Position numbers and translations under genes: made by a program
Source: Azorinus chamasolen
Lineage: Eukaryota > Mollusca > Bivalvia > Cardiida > Solecurtidae
Reading direction: 5' to 3'
Assembly (NCBI GenBank): GCA_963576725.1
Contig: OY755237.1
Span: 59,697,873-59,761,872 of the forward strand
Length of the DNA stretch: 64,000 nucleotides
Notes under the pieces: generated by a model
What the model saw: only the letters and a program-made list of their open reading frames with translations
The model's database searches: none
What the model was told of the DNA's origin: nothing
Shown here: one piece after another, positions 47,441 through 59,351 of the stretch
Layout: the number at the start of each line of letters is the position of its first letter
Position numbering within the stretch: position 1 is the stretch's first letter

Positions 47441-47454
47441 GTTAAGTTAGGTTA

Positions 47455-49440
47455 AGTTCATCAAGGCTAATTATAAAGTTTTGTGCATACAAAATATCTC
47501 CAATTCAATTTATTCCTGCATTGTACCATGCTTTTAAAATAATTTCGGTGCAATTAAAATGTGTTCATTGTAAAACAAAGGATATTGATTAATCTTATCT
47601 TATTCAATTTCCTGATACTTGATCAGGTTTGAAAATGCTTTAAAAATATCCGACCAGAACATATGTGTACATTTTTGAGAAAGAGCTTTAAAAACGTGTG
47701 CTCCAGAATGAAAAACTGTATTGATATCTACAGAGGACTTACTTATGTCGGATCAACATCCAGTTTTCAAAATTAATCCCTTTATCCATGTAGTCTTTAG
47801 GAATATTTTATAAGAACTCAGATTTATCATTCGAAGCCCACCATAAGCATATTCTTGTACAATTACGGATCTTTTTATAGTGTCTTTACTATTCCAAAAC
47901 ACTTGCTCAGAAGGGTTTGTAAGAGCAAAACAAGGTGATTAAGCTTTGATATTAAGAAGCTCTTAACAATCGCAATATTGCCTATCGGTATAAGTATCCG
48001 CCTTTTCCAGTGTTTTATGTATTCTCAATTTTCATTAATTTTGCTTTGAAATATAAACCTATCATTTTTCCAGGTCTACGTGAAAATGTATCCATAACAT
48101 ATGACATTACTGCTGATTCCATACTAATTTCTATTTCGTTTTTATAGTATACTTTTTCTTACCAACCCATACGATCTGTGTTTTGTCAAAATTTATATTT
48201 AGTCCGGAGAAGTTAGAAAAGATAGCAAGTATATCAAGTTTTTCATTTAAGGACTCGTCTAATCCATCGAAAATAAAACGTGTGTCGTCGGCGAACTGGG
48301 ATAGTTTGTGTTCTGTCTGATTAATATTTATGCCTTTTATGTTATCATTTGATCTTATCTTGATTGATAAAGTTGCAGCGCATAGAATAAATGTATAATA
48401 TGATAAAGAATCGCACTGGCTGCAACCGCGCTCAATCCTGAAAAAGTCTGAGAGGAATCCGCACTGTGTTACACTTGATTTCGCATCTGCATAACACAAA
48501 TTAACCATTCTTGTATTGAAACATCAAAATTGAAGTACGTTAAGTTTTGTTCACAAAGGTCCGTGATAATGAGTCAAAAGACTTTTCAAAATCAATAAGT
48601 AACAACATACCTGGAAACTCAAACTCGTGTGGTGCATTATATCATAAACAAGTCGTGTGTTTTCTCCAATGTAACGCCCTTTAACAAAGCCTATTTGATC
48701 TGTACGAATTAACTTTGGTAATAATGATTTGATTCTATTTGCTATACACCCAGTACCACTTTTATACACAGTGTTTGATAGAGTGATGGGTCTCCAATAT
48801 TTAAGGTAGTGACTTGATTTGTCTACTTTTGGAATACATTTAATCAGACAGTGTGTGTTTGGGTACATGTCAATTTGTGTAAGAAGTATGCTTTGTTTAA
48901 GGCCCTTAAAACAAAATTACAAATTTGTTTCCAAAATACTTTGTAAAAGTCAGCTCCGAATCTCGAGGTGTCAGGGCTTTTTATATTTTTCATATTCTTT
49001 AAAACCGTTGTTATCTCATTAAGCATTAGTTTTCCTTCAATACTGTTTAACCCAGAATCTGTTAATTTTGGGGTATTAGTATCAGTAAAGTATTGTTCAA
49101 AGTCCTCATCATTTCAATTTGAATGTCTCTTTTGTATATAAGGATTCATAAACGTCTTTCAAAATGTGTTGCTGATTTGTTTTTTTCGTTTCCATCTTCC
49201 TTGATAATTTTGCTTATTGTTTTTGTTGCTACAAGCATTTTTCCTAATTCACAGAACAATTTAATCGGATTCTCTTCTTCAATTGCCCTCTGCACCCTTG
49301 ATCTTATATATGCTTTTAATTTATTTTTCTTGATTTGTTTCAGCTGACTAGACAGGTAATTGTACACTTCTGAATTTTCTCAATTAAATTTGACTCTATT
49401 GCTTTGAGTTTGGATATGATATTATTTTCCTTATCTTGTA
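47455..49440 (-). mobile_element. L1/Tx1-like non-LTR retrotransposon, degraded
   Basis: From 49440 downward: KAYIRSRVQRAIEEENPIKL, LKNMKNIKSPDTSRFGADFY, KCIPKVDKSSHYLKYWRPI, TLSNTVYKSGTGCIANRIK, FVKGRYIGENTRLVYDIMHH, then CGFLSDFFRIERGCSQCDSL, FILCAATLSIKIR, HKLSQFADDTRFIFDGLDES and LNINFDKTQIVWVGKKK. These are the usual RT blocks; the catalytic box is FADD. Frames are broken at several points, and LINEs lacking the nuclease end are typically 5' truncated. The tail (47430-47460) has TTAAGTTAAGTTAGGTTAAG. Placement in the L1/Tx1 group is by look only. Confidence 0.75.
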
Positions 49441-50039
49441 TTTGTTTTATCTTAGAGTATCCATATCATATAGTCTTTCCTCTTATTTCCATCATCAAAG
49501 TTTCAAGAAAAAGTTGATCATTAATTATAAATTGTATTTCGTCGGTGTTGTGATCCCGAACAGTAACTGCGCAACTGCGGGTTTCTTATTACACTCATAT
49601 TTGTTCCTTTTACATTGTAACCTGTATATACGTTACTGATCTGCAAATTTGGAGGAAATGAATAAACTACTACTACTAATTGTAATTATGTATGCCTTAT
49701 CCGTTAGCAGTGCATTGTTGTGCTTCCACAAGCCGGAACCATGTTGAAAATGATTAAATCAAAAAGTAGTTTGAATAACTGAATGATCAGACTTAAAACT
49801 ATGTTATATTGATAAACTTTGTGTCATTCCTGCAAGCGATGGGGATATCAGAAAGAAATCCAACCTGGTTTGTTACAACGGTTTATGCTTTCTCCGTGTA
49901 TATAATTTTGATTTTGGAAAATACTCGCGAAATGGATCGCTAAGTTGTCTGTTTGATATCTGCGCCAGTAATGTATCACGTGACTTTATTTATTAATTGT
50001 TTTAAAATTGAAATAATCCATTTGAGGATCGATGACTAA
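49441..50039. other. stretch without recognised feature
   Basis: AT-rich, with ACTACTACTACTAATTG at 49667. It may include the 5' remnant of the LINE at 47455-49440 but shows no readable block. Confidence 0.4.
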
Positions 50040-50323
50040 ATTAAATTCTACACCAATGACATCGAAAAACAAATCTTGAATTGGAGGCGCGGTCAAGAAT
50101 CCAAAGGAAAATACAATTCTGCTCTAGAGTGGTGGAAGAGGAAAGGTAACGGAAAGGGCATCTGCCCGAGGGAGACACTCAGAAACTAGGCAACACTGGA
50201 CGCAAGTAAGGTTTGTTACGAAAAACAAAGTCCGTTACTGAAAGGACTCCAAGGGCCAGAAGAGATCGGATTGAACAGCATTTCGTCTGGCCAAAAAGAG
50301 ATAAAAAGGCGTCCGATAGATCC
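50040..50323 (-). mobile_element. short DIRS-like fragment
   Basis: The minus strand encodes SLFGQTKCCSIRSLLALGV, similar to SLFGQQNRCSARSLLYLLDG in the 2.6-4.8 kb element. It is cut at 50323-50328 by the element that starts there. Confidence 0.45.
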
Positions 50324-50375
50324 ATAGTCACTGTGGTGCAAGCTGTACGGTCGCGAATGTTTAGACTTTTCCAAG

Positions 50376-50401
50376 ATGGCGGACGAACAGGAGGCTGAAA
50401 G
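50376..50401 (+). CDS. putative first coding exon in left arm of 9-kb element
   Basis: AAGATGGCGGACGAACAG begins a 26-nt exon, M-A-D-E-Q-E-A-E-(R), ending at a good donor (AAAG|GTAAGC). The right arm carries the same exon on the other strand (59326-59351) with coding differences but the same length, start and donor, which suggests that it was selected as an exon. Joined to 51203 it keeps the frame (AG|A = Arg). Protein family not recognised. Confidence 0.5.
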
Positions 50402-51202
50402 GTAAGCATCACATTTTTACACTTTTTAAACAATGTGGATTTTTCTTTCCGTCTTTTAGTTGGTGTCATAACACAGAATTATAACGCCCGACAACAGCGG
50501 TTTACCTCCTAATGGTTCATGTCTGTGTGTAAGGCTCAAAATCTTCCGTAAACAATGCAGAAAACGAAAATCAGAAATCGAATCGAGAAGGAGGTCATAT
50601 TTTGCCTCATTGTAAGCTTACCAACAACGCTAAGCCTTTTCTAACACTGTGGGTATATGCATTTGAGTCCGATATTAACGTTGAGTTAATTAGTTTGAAA
50701 TCTACATTTTGTCTTTTTGAGAGGGTTGAAAAAAATGTCGAGTGTACGGTTTAGCCCGTAGTGGTAAAAGTGCACTGTACGGTTTAGACCCGATCTATTT
50801 TGTACGGTTTAGACACGATTTTCTTACAATATCTGTACGGTTTAGACACATACAAATATTAATGTTTGAATATGCGTCGTAGGTCTAGATAGTGTAATCC
50901 CAGCTAATTAGTGCAGATATTCCTTCACACAATGCATATTTGCGATTTTGACAGTATATTACAAACAATTAGCTAGGATCGAGAACAGAAGCATAGCATA
51001 TAATCTGGATCTTTACTGGTTAACATTTGAAGACAATGTTATACTTAAAAAGTTTTGAAGTGAATTGATTTTTAAGTTTAACTGATTGGGTATTTGGGTA
51101 AAAGTGTTTTACCCGTTTCAGTCCTAATGCAAATACAGAGCGTCTGAAATTAAGTCGAGCACTTTGTACTGTTACTTTACATTACTTTACATATCTTTTC
51201 AG

Positions 51203-51311
51203 ATTATTTGCCTGTTACTATTGCGAGACAAAGGAAATCATCAGCCACTGTGTAGATGCCAATCCGAGAAATCCAATGAAAATTAGAAGAAAAGAGCTAA
51301 GTCATATACAT
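51203..51311 (+). CDS. putative second exon with CxxC...HC motif
   Basis: After the acceptor ATATCTTTTCAG the frame continued from 50401 reads LFACYYCETKEIISHCVDAN, then PRNPMKIRRKELSHIH. A donor GTATAT follows at 51312, with a weaker GTCATA at 51300. C-x2-C-x7-H-C could bind zinc, as N-termini of several transposases do. A possible third exon at 51562-51656 (after TTCCTTACAG) reads LGPDPSSRNWRDIDQVLSYI before a stop, if phase 2 is used. The family is not recognised; it could be the remnant of the element's own transposase or a captured host exon. Confidence 0.42.
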
Positions 51312-51889
51312 GTATATCGGGAAAGTCGGGGCAACGTACATTAACTTTTAATGTAATACCAGACGTTTTGAAATAAACAATCAAAATAATTCTAAATGGT
51401 GAAATGCAAACCATTGAAATTCAAGATATTGACGAAGATTTTAGACTTGGCAATTTATCTCATTAACTTGTTATTCGTTTCTGCTATATAATTATTTCAC
51501 GTTTATTTTTATGTCACCTTTAAAATGCATGTATGTCCTACATTTAGACATTCCTTACAGACTCGGGCCAGATCCGTCATCGCGAAACTGGCGAGATATC
51601 GACCAAGTGCTAAGTTACATCAACTCAACTAAATGCCTGTAAAACACAATCCGAGGGTAGGTTCTTTTTTTCTGACATATGATACAGATTAACCATTATG
51701 TTCGCTAAATGAATTGCCGGCATGTCAAAAACCTGTTAGTTAAACTTAAAAATCAACTCACTTCAATTTTTAAAGTAAAACATTGTCCTTAAATGTTTAA
51801 TAACCAGTATAATTATATCCAGGTCATGCTCTACCCATAATTCTATTCTGGTTTTCCAGTTTTCTTACTTAACGAATGCAACGTGTAAT

Positions 51890-52486
51890 TTTACCTGGTA
51901 CCTTCTCTGACTGGAATACTATGAAGCTGGTGTTCCACAAGGATATATATTAGGTCCATTGTTATTTCTTGTTTTTATAAATGATATTGTTAGCGACATT
52001 GGATGGAACATTCGTTTGTTTGCCTACGACACTAGCTTGTTTAGTGTAGGTATTACTCCCGTACATATTGCAACAAATATCAATAATAATATATTAAAAA
52101 GGCAGAGAAATGGCTAGTTGAATTCAATCCTAAGAAGACTGAGTCGTTAATAATCTCGAGAAAAATGTCTCATCCGTATATATGCAAGACCATCAAATTC
52201 ATGAAGTAAATTCACATAAGCACATTGGCGTTCATCTCTCACGTGGTCTAACATGGCACTGTCATGTCGAATATATCGCTACTAAGGCATGGACAAGAAT
52301 AAGTGTCATGCGAAAACTCAAATTCACTTCGGACAGATATTCCCTTGAAACAATCTACGTATATTTCGTGATACCTATTTTAGAATACGATGATACTATA
52401 TTTGATAACTGTAATGCCAGAGAATCTAACAGTTTTGAAAAAATTCAATATGAAGCTACCCGTATAGTAACTGGGACAACTACATA
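51890..52486 (+). mobile_element. jockey/CR1-type LINE, RT middle part (left half of a split element)
   Basis: GVPQGYILGPLLFLVFINDI, NIRLFAYDTSLFSV (FADD changed to FAYD), then HQIHEVNSHKHIGVHLSRGL, TWHCHVEYIATKAWTRISVM and YFVIPILEYDDTIFDNCNA, ending at IVTGTT. The element continues at 57657 after a 5.2-kb insertion. Frameshifts near 52085 and 52160. The 5' part is missing. Confidence 0.8.
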
Positions 52487-53844
52487 TAGGCCATGAGCCA
52501 GAGGCCCAAAATTTTGGCCATCGGTACCATCTTTGGGGAATAAGGCTATTAATGTTTTTTTTTGTAAGATATAAGTGTCTAGAATCAGAAACTATGTGAT
52601 AGCAGTAAATCGGTGGTAGCTTTTTGTATTTTTTTCACCAATTTTAACCGTATGGTAAAAATAGTGTTTTCTAAATCTAGCATTAAAGAAAAGACATCAT
52701 TAAATTTCAAACTGATGTCTCTCTCTTGTTACATCCTGTATCTACTTGAAAATTGAAAGGCTTGTAGCTGTAGTTACACACATTTCATTTATGTTTTTAT
52801 TTTTTCACAAAAAGTGGTTTATATTATGTAAATTCTTGTTCATATGTACATGGAATTGTGTTTACATTCATATGTATTTTGCGGAAGTAAAAATTCTCCG
52901 GAGTTTTGCATACCTTCATCATCTTTATAACTAGGCTCATAAAACTTCATGTGTATATTCACAGTAATGATGACAATGAATTGACTTCAGACTAGAACCC
53001 TTACATCTAGCATCTCTTAATGCAAATTGTCAGAGTTATGTCCCTTTTAAAACTTCCATACACTCAAATTGTGCCAAAACTGAAATATTTTAAGAGTTAG
53101 CCCCATGAAAGTTCACCAGCATTTCACTATCATTATATCAACGACAAAATTAACGATGAGAACCCTTTGAGCCAGAACCCAGACATTGTTTAGGCTAAAT
53201 TATGTCCCTTTATGAAACTTGTCCCTATATAAAACTTGTCCCTTTATGAAACTTGTATGTAGCAGGTAAACTATAAATATCCGATCAACCACTCAGAGCT
53301 AGCTTATTCATGATATACTCTTATATATTTATTATTCATCATAAGCATTACAACTTGATCTATAGGAAATGAATCCACTCCCCTCCTTCCTTATGATGAT
53401 ATTGTCGCTAATCAAGTATGCATTTTAGTGAGAGAAAAACAAACCAAAGTCCCGTAATTTTGCTTACTACACAATTCCCCATCTTCACATCAAGTTGTTT
53501 ATCTGTGAAAGTTTCATGCATATACATGTATATGCTTTATAGTGAAGAAGTTGCCAAGACCTGTAACTCTGGATAAAATTATCAGAACAAGCATTTCCTT
53601 CTTAATGGTAATTTTCATATCAAGGTTGCCAATTTGTGAAGGTTTGAAGCAAATCCCCCATTTGTGTATGAGGAGATGGAAACATAAACGTTGCGAGACA
53701 TACCGGGTATATAGGAGCATAAAATGGTGAATACCATATCAAGCATGCTTATACAGACATTCTGTTTTCACTTCAAGGTAATTTGGAGTAAAACGTATTT
53801 TGTCTGACCATCCGTTAGTTTGTCCATTGGTCAAGTTAAGGCCA

Positions 53845-53960
53845 GCATTTCAGTTACCTCAGTCGGTACAGCGTTCGCTTTCGGGCAGGACGTTGTGAGT
53901 TGGATCGCTGGTCGGGTCATACTAAAGACTTTCAAAATGGTACTAAGGTAGATTGGTTGG
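53845..53960 (+). mobile_element. tRNA-derived SINE, 5' part
   Basis: Head AGTTACCTCAGTCGGTACAG (box A) with a worn box B GAGTTGGATCGC, then GGTCGGGTCATACTAAAGAC. Confidence 0.65.
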
Positions 53961-54437
53961 CCCGATGTCAGGTAAATGTTACTGGATATGGGTTTCAGTT
54001 TTCAATTCTATACACTATACACGTTAAAGAATCAATGAAATCAGAGTTGCTCCATCCAATACTGTCTCTAATGCATCTATTAGCACATGATGGCAAAGGT
54101 CAAGGACTTAATAATCTTTCATCGGGTACTGGTGATACATTTGGACAGCAAAGACAGAGTAGTGAAAATATATTAAAACATTTAGTTATCAGCAAGTAAT
54201 GCAGAGTTTAGTCAGGTGTGTTCTGGTTAAAAGAAGCTTCAGAATGATGCATTGCACGACATTCGTCTGGATTCATAAAATATGATATTTAGTATGGATT
54301 TTTCAAAAGCAACAAACAATGACAAAACATGAGAGGGAACCTCCAAAACAAAGTTTAACAATATGTTATCCATTTTGAAACATAATTGTTATAAAGGAAT
54401 TCATGATATGCTAAACATACGCAACAATAACACATCA

Positions 54438-54718
54438 GTAAAAGAACAAAAATGAGTCATGCAGGAAACACCACATACAGAACAAACAGTCGCCCGAACA
54501 GCAACACAAGGAAACAGCAAATGTACATAACTATAAAAACATCAAGAGACGCACAAAGACAAAACAAACATACAATAGGGGGAAGATGGAAATACCGCCT
54601 TGGAACGGTCAGTGACAAAAGTCACGGGGGGGGGGGGGTTAAACCGGTTTATGGGCGCCCAACCTCACACTTATTCCATCCCCACCCTAAACGACAAACA
54701 TTGTAAATAAATAAATTG
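54438..54718 (-). mobile_element. Naiad-type tail fragment (second subfamily)
   Basis: About 280 bp matching the 46.4-46.7 kb tail, with TTAAACCGGTTTATGGGCGC, GTTCCAAGGCGGTATTTCC and end CCTGCATGACTCATTTTTG. It lies inside the 52487-57656 element. No coding part. Confidence 0.65.
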
Positions 54719-56514
54719 ACTAGTGTAAACAATGTCAAAGTACATGCTTATAATCGTGCTGCAATAGTAGATAGGATAAAGTTTGCTCAAACAGAAATTA
54801 ATCATCAATGTGGTATAACATCTTTGGCCATGGAAGATTATATACATTATGTTTGAATTTTAAAGGGAAAATCAATCAAGAACTGTGGTGATGACATCGA
54901 AGTAGAGAATCTGGTCATCAGATGCTAAGCATAACGATTAAACAGGTTTCTAAGTAAATAGAGTCAACCATTGCATTGGCAATAGAAAGATACAGCAAAC
55001 ACTTTTAATGACACAAAGAAGGTCTCGGCACTTAAGTACTAACTGGATGAAGTAGATGAGCATCTGACCATACAACTGAAGTAGTAAATCAAGTTTTATA
55101 AGCTGGTCAGAGAACACAGAATACTTCGTAATGTATTTGGCTTTTCCTGCTGATACAAACACCAGCGTCCCACTATATTAGAGATGCGGGACTGGAGCAA
55201 TGACTCCATGACATCGGGAATATTACCATCACTATTAAAGTATAAGTTCCTGTGTAACTTTGCATTGGCACGCCCTTAATTATAAGTGTAACAAGCACAG
55301 TGGGATTCCCAACCAGGAAATAAACACCCTAAGCAAAGTCCATAAACTGGTTAGAAATAGGAGATCTGCTTCAAATTGTTACATGAAGTGCAGCCATTTG
55401 TCTGTCTACTACATTCACCATAAATTTGTAGGTCATGCCAGACGCGACCTTTGCTGTGCGATGATGGAGTGCAATCTTCAACAACTTTGCAGCGAATACT
55501 TTGCATATCGCTCGTAAAAAAACAAACGAACAGGCTGTAATTCAGAATCCAAATTGTCCAAATTATTATAGCTTAGGCAATGTTATTTGTGCATTGGTCA
55601 GGCAACCAACTTTGGAACATTATTTAATTATTAGGATGTCTGTTTTTTAAACTTGTGAATGCCTATAATGACTTTCTACACTTATGTCAGTAGCCGGTGA
55701 GAATACATGTATTTGTGAGTAGGGCTATTGTTTGTTATGTATATTTGCTTTACGTCAGTTTTATCATTCATTTGCCATATAGGGCAATCAATGATCCAAC
55801 AGGAAAGATTGGAGGAGAGCAGAAGAACGCTCTTGTTCTCTGGATCTTCAACATCCCCGGTGAGAATTACTATTAGCAGATCGATACATTATCCTATCAC
55901 CAGCTAGTTAACATATCTTAGAGCTACCCTCATATGCCAAGTGAAGTGTAAAGCAAATGTGAAACTTGAATCATATCAAAACCTTTGTAATAACCTTTGG
56001 GTCAATCCCTTTAACCTCAGTCTAATGGGAATTATGTTGAAGAAGACCTTGCAGAACAATGATATGGTAATATTTTTCAGAGAAAACGTTTTCAGAGAAA
56101 GGACACTGAGGATTTTTGATCACTTTTTAACTCAACTGCCTCTTGTTCTAATTTTAAACATGTCATTCAGATGTGCCAGTCACAAGCCTACATATTAAAA
56201 TCCTGATCATAAATGCAAAAATGTAATTGATCTGTCTTGTGTTGTAACCGTATTGATACCTCCGTGCGACAATGAAATCACTAAAAGCATGTATGTTAGA
56301 TTGACGCAGATGTCCATCAAGAATGACCCATAGTTCATCTAGGAATATGTAATTGTGTACGAACCAATACGGATACCCCGCCACATCCCATCTTACAAGC
56401 TACTAATTTACTTTTAGATAAAGTGGAAACTGGACCAATAAATAAATAATGATCAGGTTCAAATGAAACTAGAATTGTTTTTATACATAAACTTATGCCC
56501 CACCCCCGCGCGGA

Positions 56515-57205
56515 CAAAGTTTCCCATCTACAATTTTCAAAGTCCTAGAACTCTAGAAAATCATCGAACCGGATCAGGAATAATATAGCACAACTAGGCA
56601 TAGTGCTGATCAATCCTTTTAAGTTTCATGAAAATCCGACATGTCTTGGAGAAACCGCGAGGACAAAAATTCAATGTAAAACAAGATGCGTTTGTGAAAC
56701 ACTATGCCCCCGACCTTTGACCCTGAAGGATGACCTTGACCTACCTTTGACCCATGGACCAGGGAGTTGAACGTGACGCATCGTCTTTGTGTGGTGAACA
56801 TTTGTGCCAGGTTATTTTGAAATCCATTCACATATAAAAAAAGTTATAGAAGGGACACGAAATTTGGGATGATAGGACGGATGGACAGACGGAAGGACGG
56901 ACAATGCGATTACTGTATGCCCGCCGTTGTAGGGGGGGGGGGGCATAACAATAAAAGTCCTATAACTCTGCAGAAAATCATCGAACCGGAACAGGAATAA
57001 GATAAACACAACTAGGCATAGTGCTGATCAATCCTATAAGATTTCATGAAAATCTGATCAAAGGTTTGGACAAACCGCACAGATAAATTAAAATCGGACA
57101 GACGAGCGGACGGACGGAAGGGGGGGAGCAGACATACGGATGGACAGACAGACGGACACCGCACACAAAAAATATGTCTCCCCAGTTTACTGGGGAGGCA
57201 TAACT
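56515..57205. repeat. 130-bp tandem units with TCTGCAGAAAATCATC, second copy
   Basis: Same units as 34380-35211, interrupted by the 250-bp repeat at 56683-56947, ending in GGACGGACGGAAGGGGG and the hairpin GTCTCCCCAGTTTACTGGGG. Confidence 0.85.
56683..56947. repeat. 250-bp dispersed repeat (copy 2)
   Basis: Close copy of 11893-12152 with a G-run (13 G) before GCATAA; it lies inside the 52487-57656 element. Confidence 0.9.
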
Positions 57206-57279
57206 AGCAGGTACATTGGTTACTAAAATAATAAGATTATTTTATTATCAAGTTTTAAGCAAACTTGTAGATATGGAAA

Positions 57280-57380
57280 CTTGCGTCTATAAATGGACAG
57301 ACAGGCAGACAGATGAATAGACGGACAGATAGAGGGACGGACATATGGGGTGGACAGATGGAAGGACTTTCAGACTGACA
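57280..57380. repeat. degenerate GACAGAC(G)GAC run
   Basis: About 100 bp of variants of GGACAGACAGGCAGACAGAT. Confidence 0.8.
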
Positions 57381-57656
57381 ACCTGATTCAGGTATACCAT
57401 CATAATTTCGTTGTTGGGGTATGATATACCAAATGTTGCAAATCTGAAATCCTTAGCTTTACTTTTCAATGATAATTTTGTCTCGAAATGCGGATATTGT
57501 ATAGCATAATATAAAACGCAATAACACATTGAAAGCTACCATCGATGCAATGCTATCACATATTTTCTAACTCTATAGATGTATATGTTGTAAAAAATCA
57601 CAATGAAAATTATTCCCCTGAGATGGTACCGACCAACCCTACTGGCTCATCGACTA

Positions 57657-58500
57657 ATATGTAAATTGGTTTCTGTTGGTAAATTATTGCATGAAGTTGG
57701 ATGGAAAACGCCTTGAAACCAGACGTAAACCACAGACTTATTCTCTTTTATAAAATGGTGTTTCATTTAACTCCAAAATATCTCACAGAACTGGTACCTG
57801 AAGTGGCTGGAAGTGTTTCTCGATGCAATTTAAGATTAAGAAACGCTGGTGATATTCAACCTCTGGCCTTTCGCGCAACCCATTATAGCAACTCTTTCCT
57901 CCCTGCAACAATACAGGAATGGAACAACCTCCCCGAAAATGAAAAACAATTTTCTACTCTAAACGCATTCAAAACGTCTTTGAATATCAATCTGCTAACT
58001 GTTCCCAAACATTTTATTACGGTGTCAGAAAACAGCAGCTTCTGCACAAGAGGCTTCGTACAAACTGCAGTTCCTTGAACCATGACCTATTCTCAAAGAA
58101 CATATCTGATACTGCCTTGTGTATATGTGGCCTCGTTGAGAACGCATCGCACTTCTTCTTAAACTGTTGCAAATATACCAACGAAGGAAACCAACGAAGG
58201 AAAACAACTTTTTGATGATGTTGCCAGATTCACTACTCCGTCCCTGTCTGTCTTTCTGTTTGGTGATCCTCTTTTAAATTATAATACAAACGTCATTATA
58301 GACGAAGCTGTACATCGGTTTATCCAAACCTCAAAACGATTCTAATAAACTCGGTAACGCTCACCTTCTTTCGAATGTGCTTTTACTGCTCAGAATCCTA
58401 GACCTCTCTACATATATGTGTCAACCTTCGTTTCCTTTTTTTGTTTCTTTTATTTATTTATTGATTTTTTCTTTTATTCTGAAGTTTCTTTCTCAAGAAA
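57657..58500 (+). mobile_element. jockey/CR1-type LINE, C-terminal part (right half of a split element)
   Basis: Picks up where 52486 stops: KLVSVGKLLHEVGWKT, then DVNHRLILFYKMVFHLTPKY, LRNAGDIQPLAFRATHYSNS and FLPATIQEWNNLPENEKQ. After a frameshift near 58070 comes a CICGLVENASHFFLNC zinc-knuckle-like end and VHRFIQTSKRF with stop TAA near 58343. A 3'UTR with T-rich stretches follows. Confidence 0.8.
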
Positions 58501-59325
58501 GTTTTTGTATAAACTGATATATCCTGCTTAATTAATTTAATTAGTTTTTCAGTACAATTAATATAGTATAATAACGGGCAGTCATTTCTGCATAAAGCGA
58601 GTGCAGTTGTTACGGCGATGGGGAAGAAACACAATAAGCAGTCTTGTTTTCGTTTCCATCCTTTTCTTTTCCTTTGTGTTGTCATTACAATATTCATGCA
58701 AATATTTAAAAATAAAATACGTTTAAACCAATTATATACTGCGTTTCTGATCTCGATCGATATGCTGTCATAATCGCAAACATGCATTGCATGAAGGAAG
58801 ATCCATAATAAATAGTTGGGATTATACTATCTAGACCTACGGCGCAGATTCAAATGGTAGCATTTGTTTTGTGTCTAAACCGTACAGTTTTTCGAAAGAA
58901 GATCGTGGCTAAACCGTACAAAAAACATCGGGTCTAAACCGTACAGTGCACTTTTACCTCTAATGGCTAAACCGTACACTCGACATTATTTTCAAACGTC
59001 TCCAAAGGACAAAATGTAGATCTGTGCCACAAACTAGGTAACTCAACGTTAATATCGGGCTCAGATGCATATATCCACAGTGTTAGAAAATGTTTAGCGT
59101 AGTTCGTAAGCTTACAATGAGCCAAAATATGACCTCCTTCTCGATTCGATTTCTGACTTTCAGTTTCTGCAAAGTTTACCGAAGATTTTGAGTCTTACAC
59201 ACAGACATGAACCATAAGGGGGCACGCCGCTGTTGACGGGCATTATAATTCTGTGTTATGGCACCAATTAAATGACTGAAAGAAAAATCTACATAGTTTA
59301 AACAGTGTAAAAATGTGATGCTTAC

Positions 59326-59351
59326 CTTTCAGCCTCCGTTTTGTCCGCCAT
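59326..59351 (-). CDS. putative first coding exon in right arm of 9-kb element
   Basis: Mirror copy of 50376-50401 with M-A-D-K-T-E-A-E-(R) and donor AAAG|GTAAGC. Both arms therefore point inward with a start codon and a splice donor. No matching downstream exon was found on this strand. Confidence 0.45.

Larger units (their letters stand above)
52487..57656. mobile_element. 5.2-kb inverted-repeat element nested in a LINE
   Basis: Ends are TAGGCCATGAGCCAG (left) and the inverted TAGTCGATGAGCCAG (right). Arm homology runs about 150 bp with a shared TCGGTACCATCT and ATGTGATAGCA...GGTAGCTTT (52487-52640, 57515-57656). The flanks are the two halves of one LINE, which proves insertion. The duplication could not be fixed (ATA or ATAT at best). 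Inside are a SINE, a Naiad tail, a 250-bp dispersed repeat and tandem repeats; no transposase was recognised, so it may be non-autonomous. Confidence 0.7.

Noticed and set aside
54000..54200. Open frame ending NNLSSGTGDTFGQQRQSSEN
   Set aside because: Begins inside a SINE, lacks splice support and matches nothing that I recognise.
55785..55858. Exon-like frame GKIGGEQKNALVLWIFNIP with AG and GT borders
   Set aside because: Two frames are open and no partner exon was found; it lies inside an inverted-repeat element.
56163..56384. Possible preceding RNF213-like exon (frame with GYPYWFVHNYIFLDE)
   Set aside because: Lacks the CPNGH motif and does not run into the GECGR part expected before the exon at 45669.
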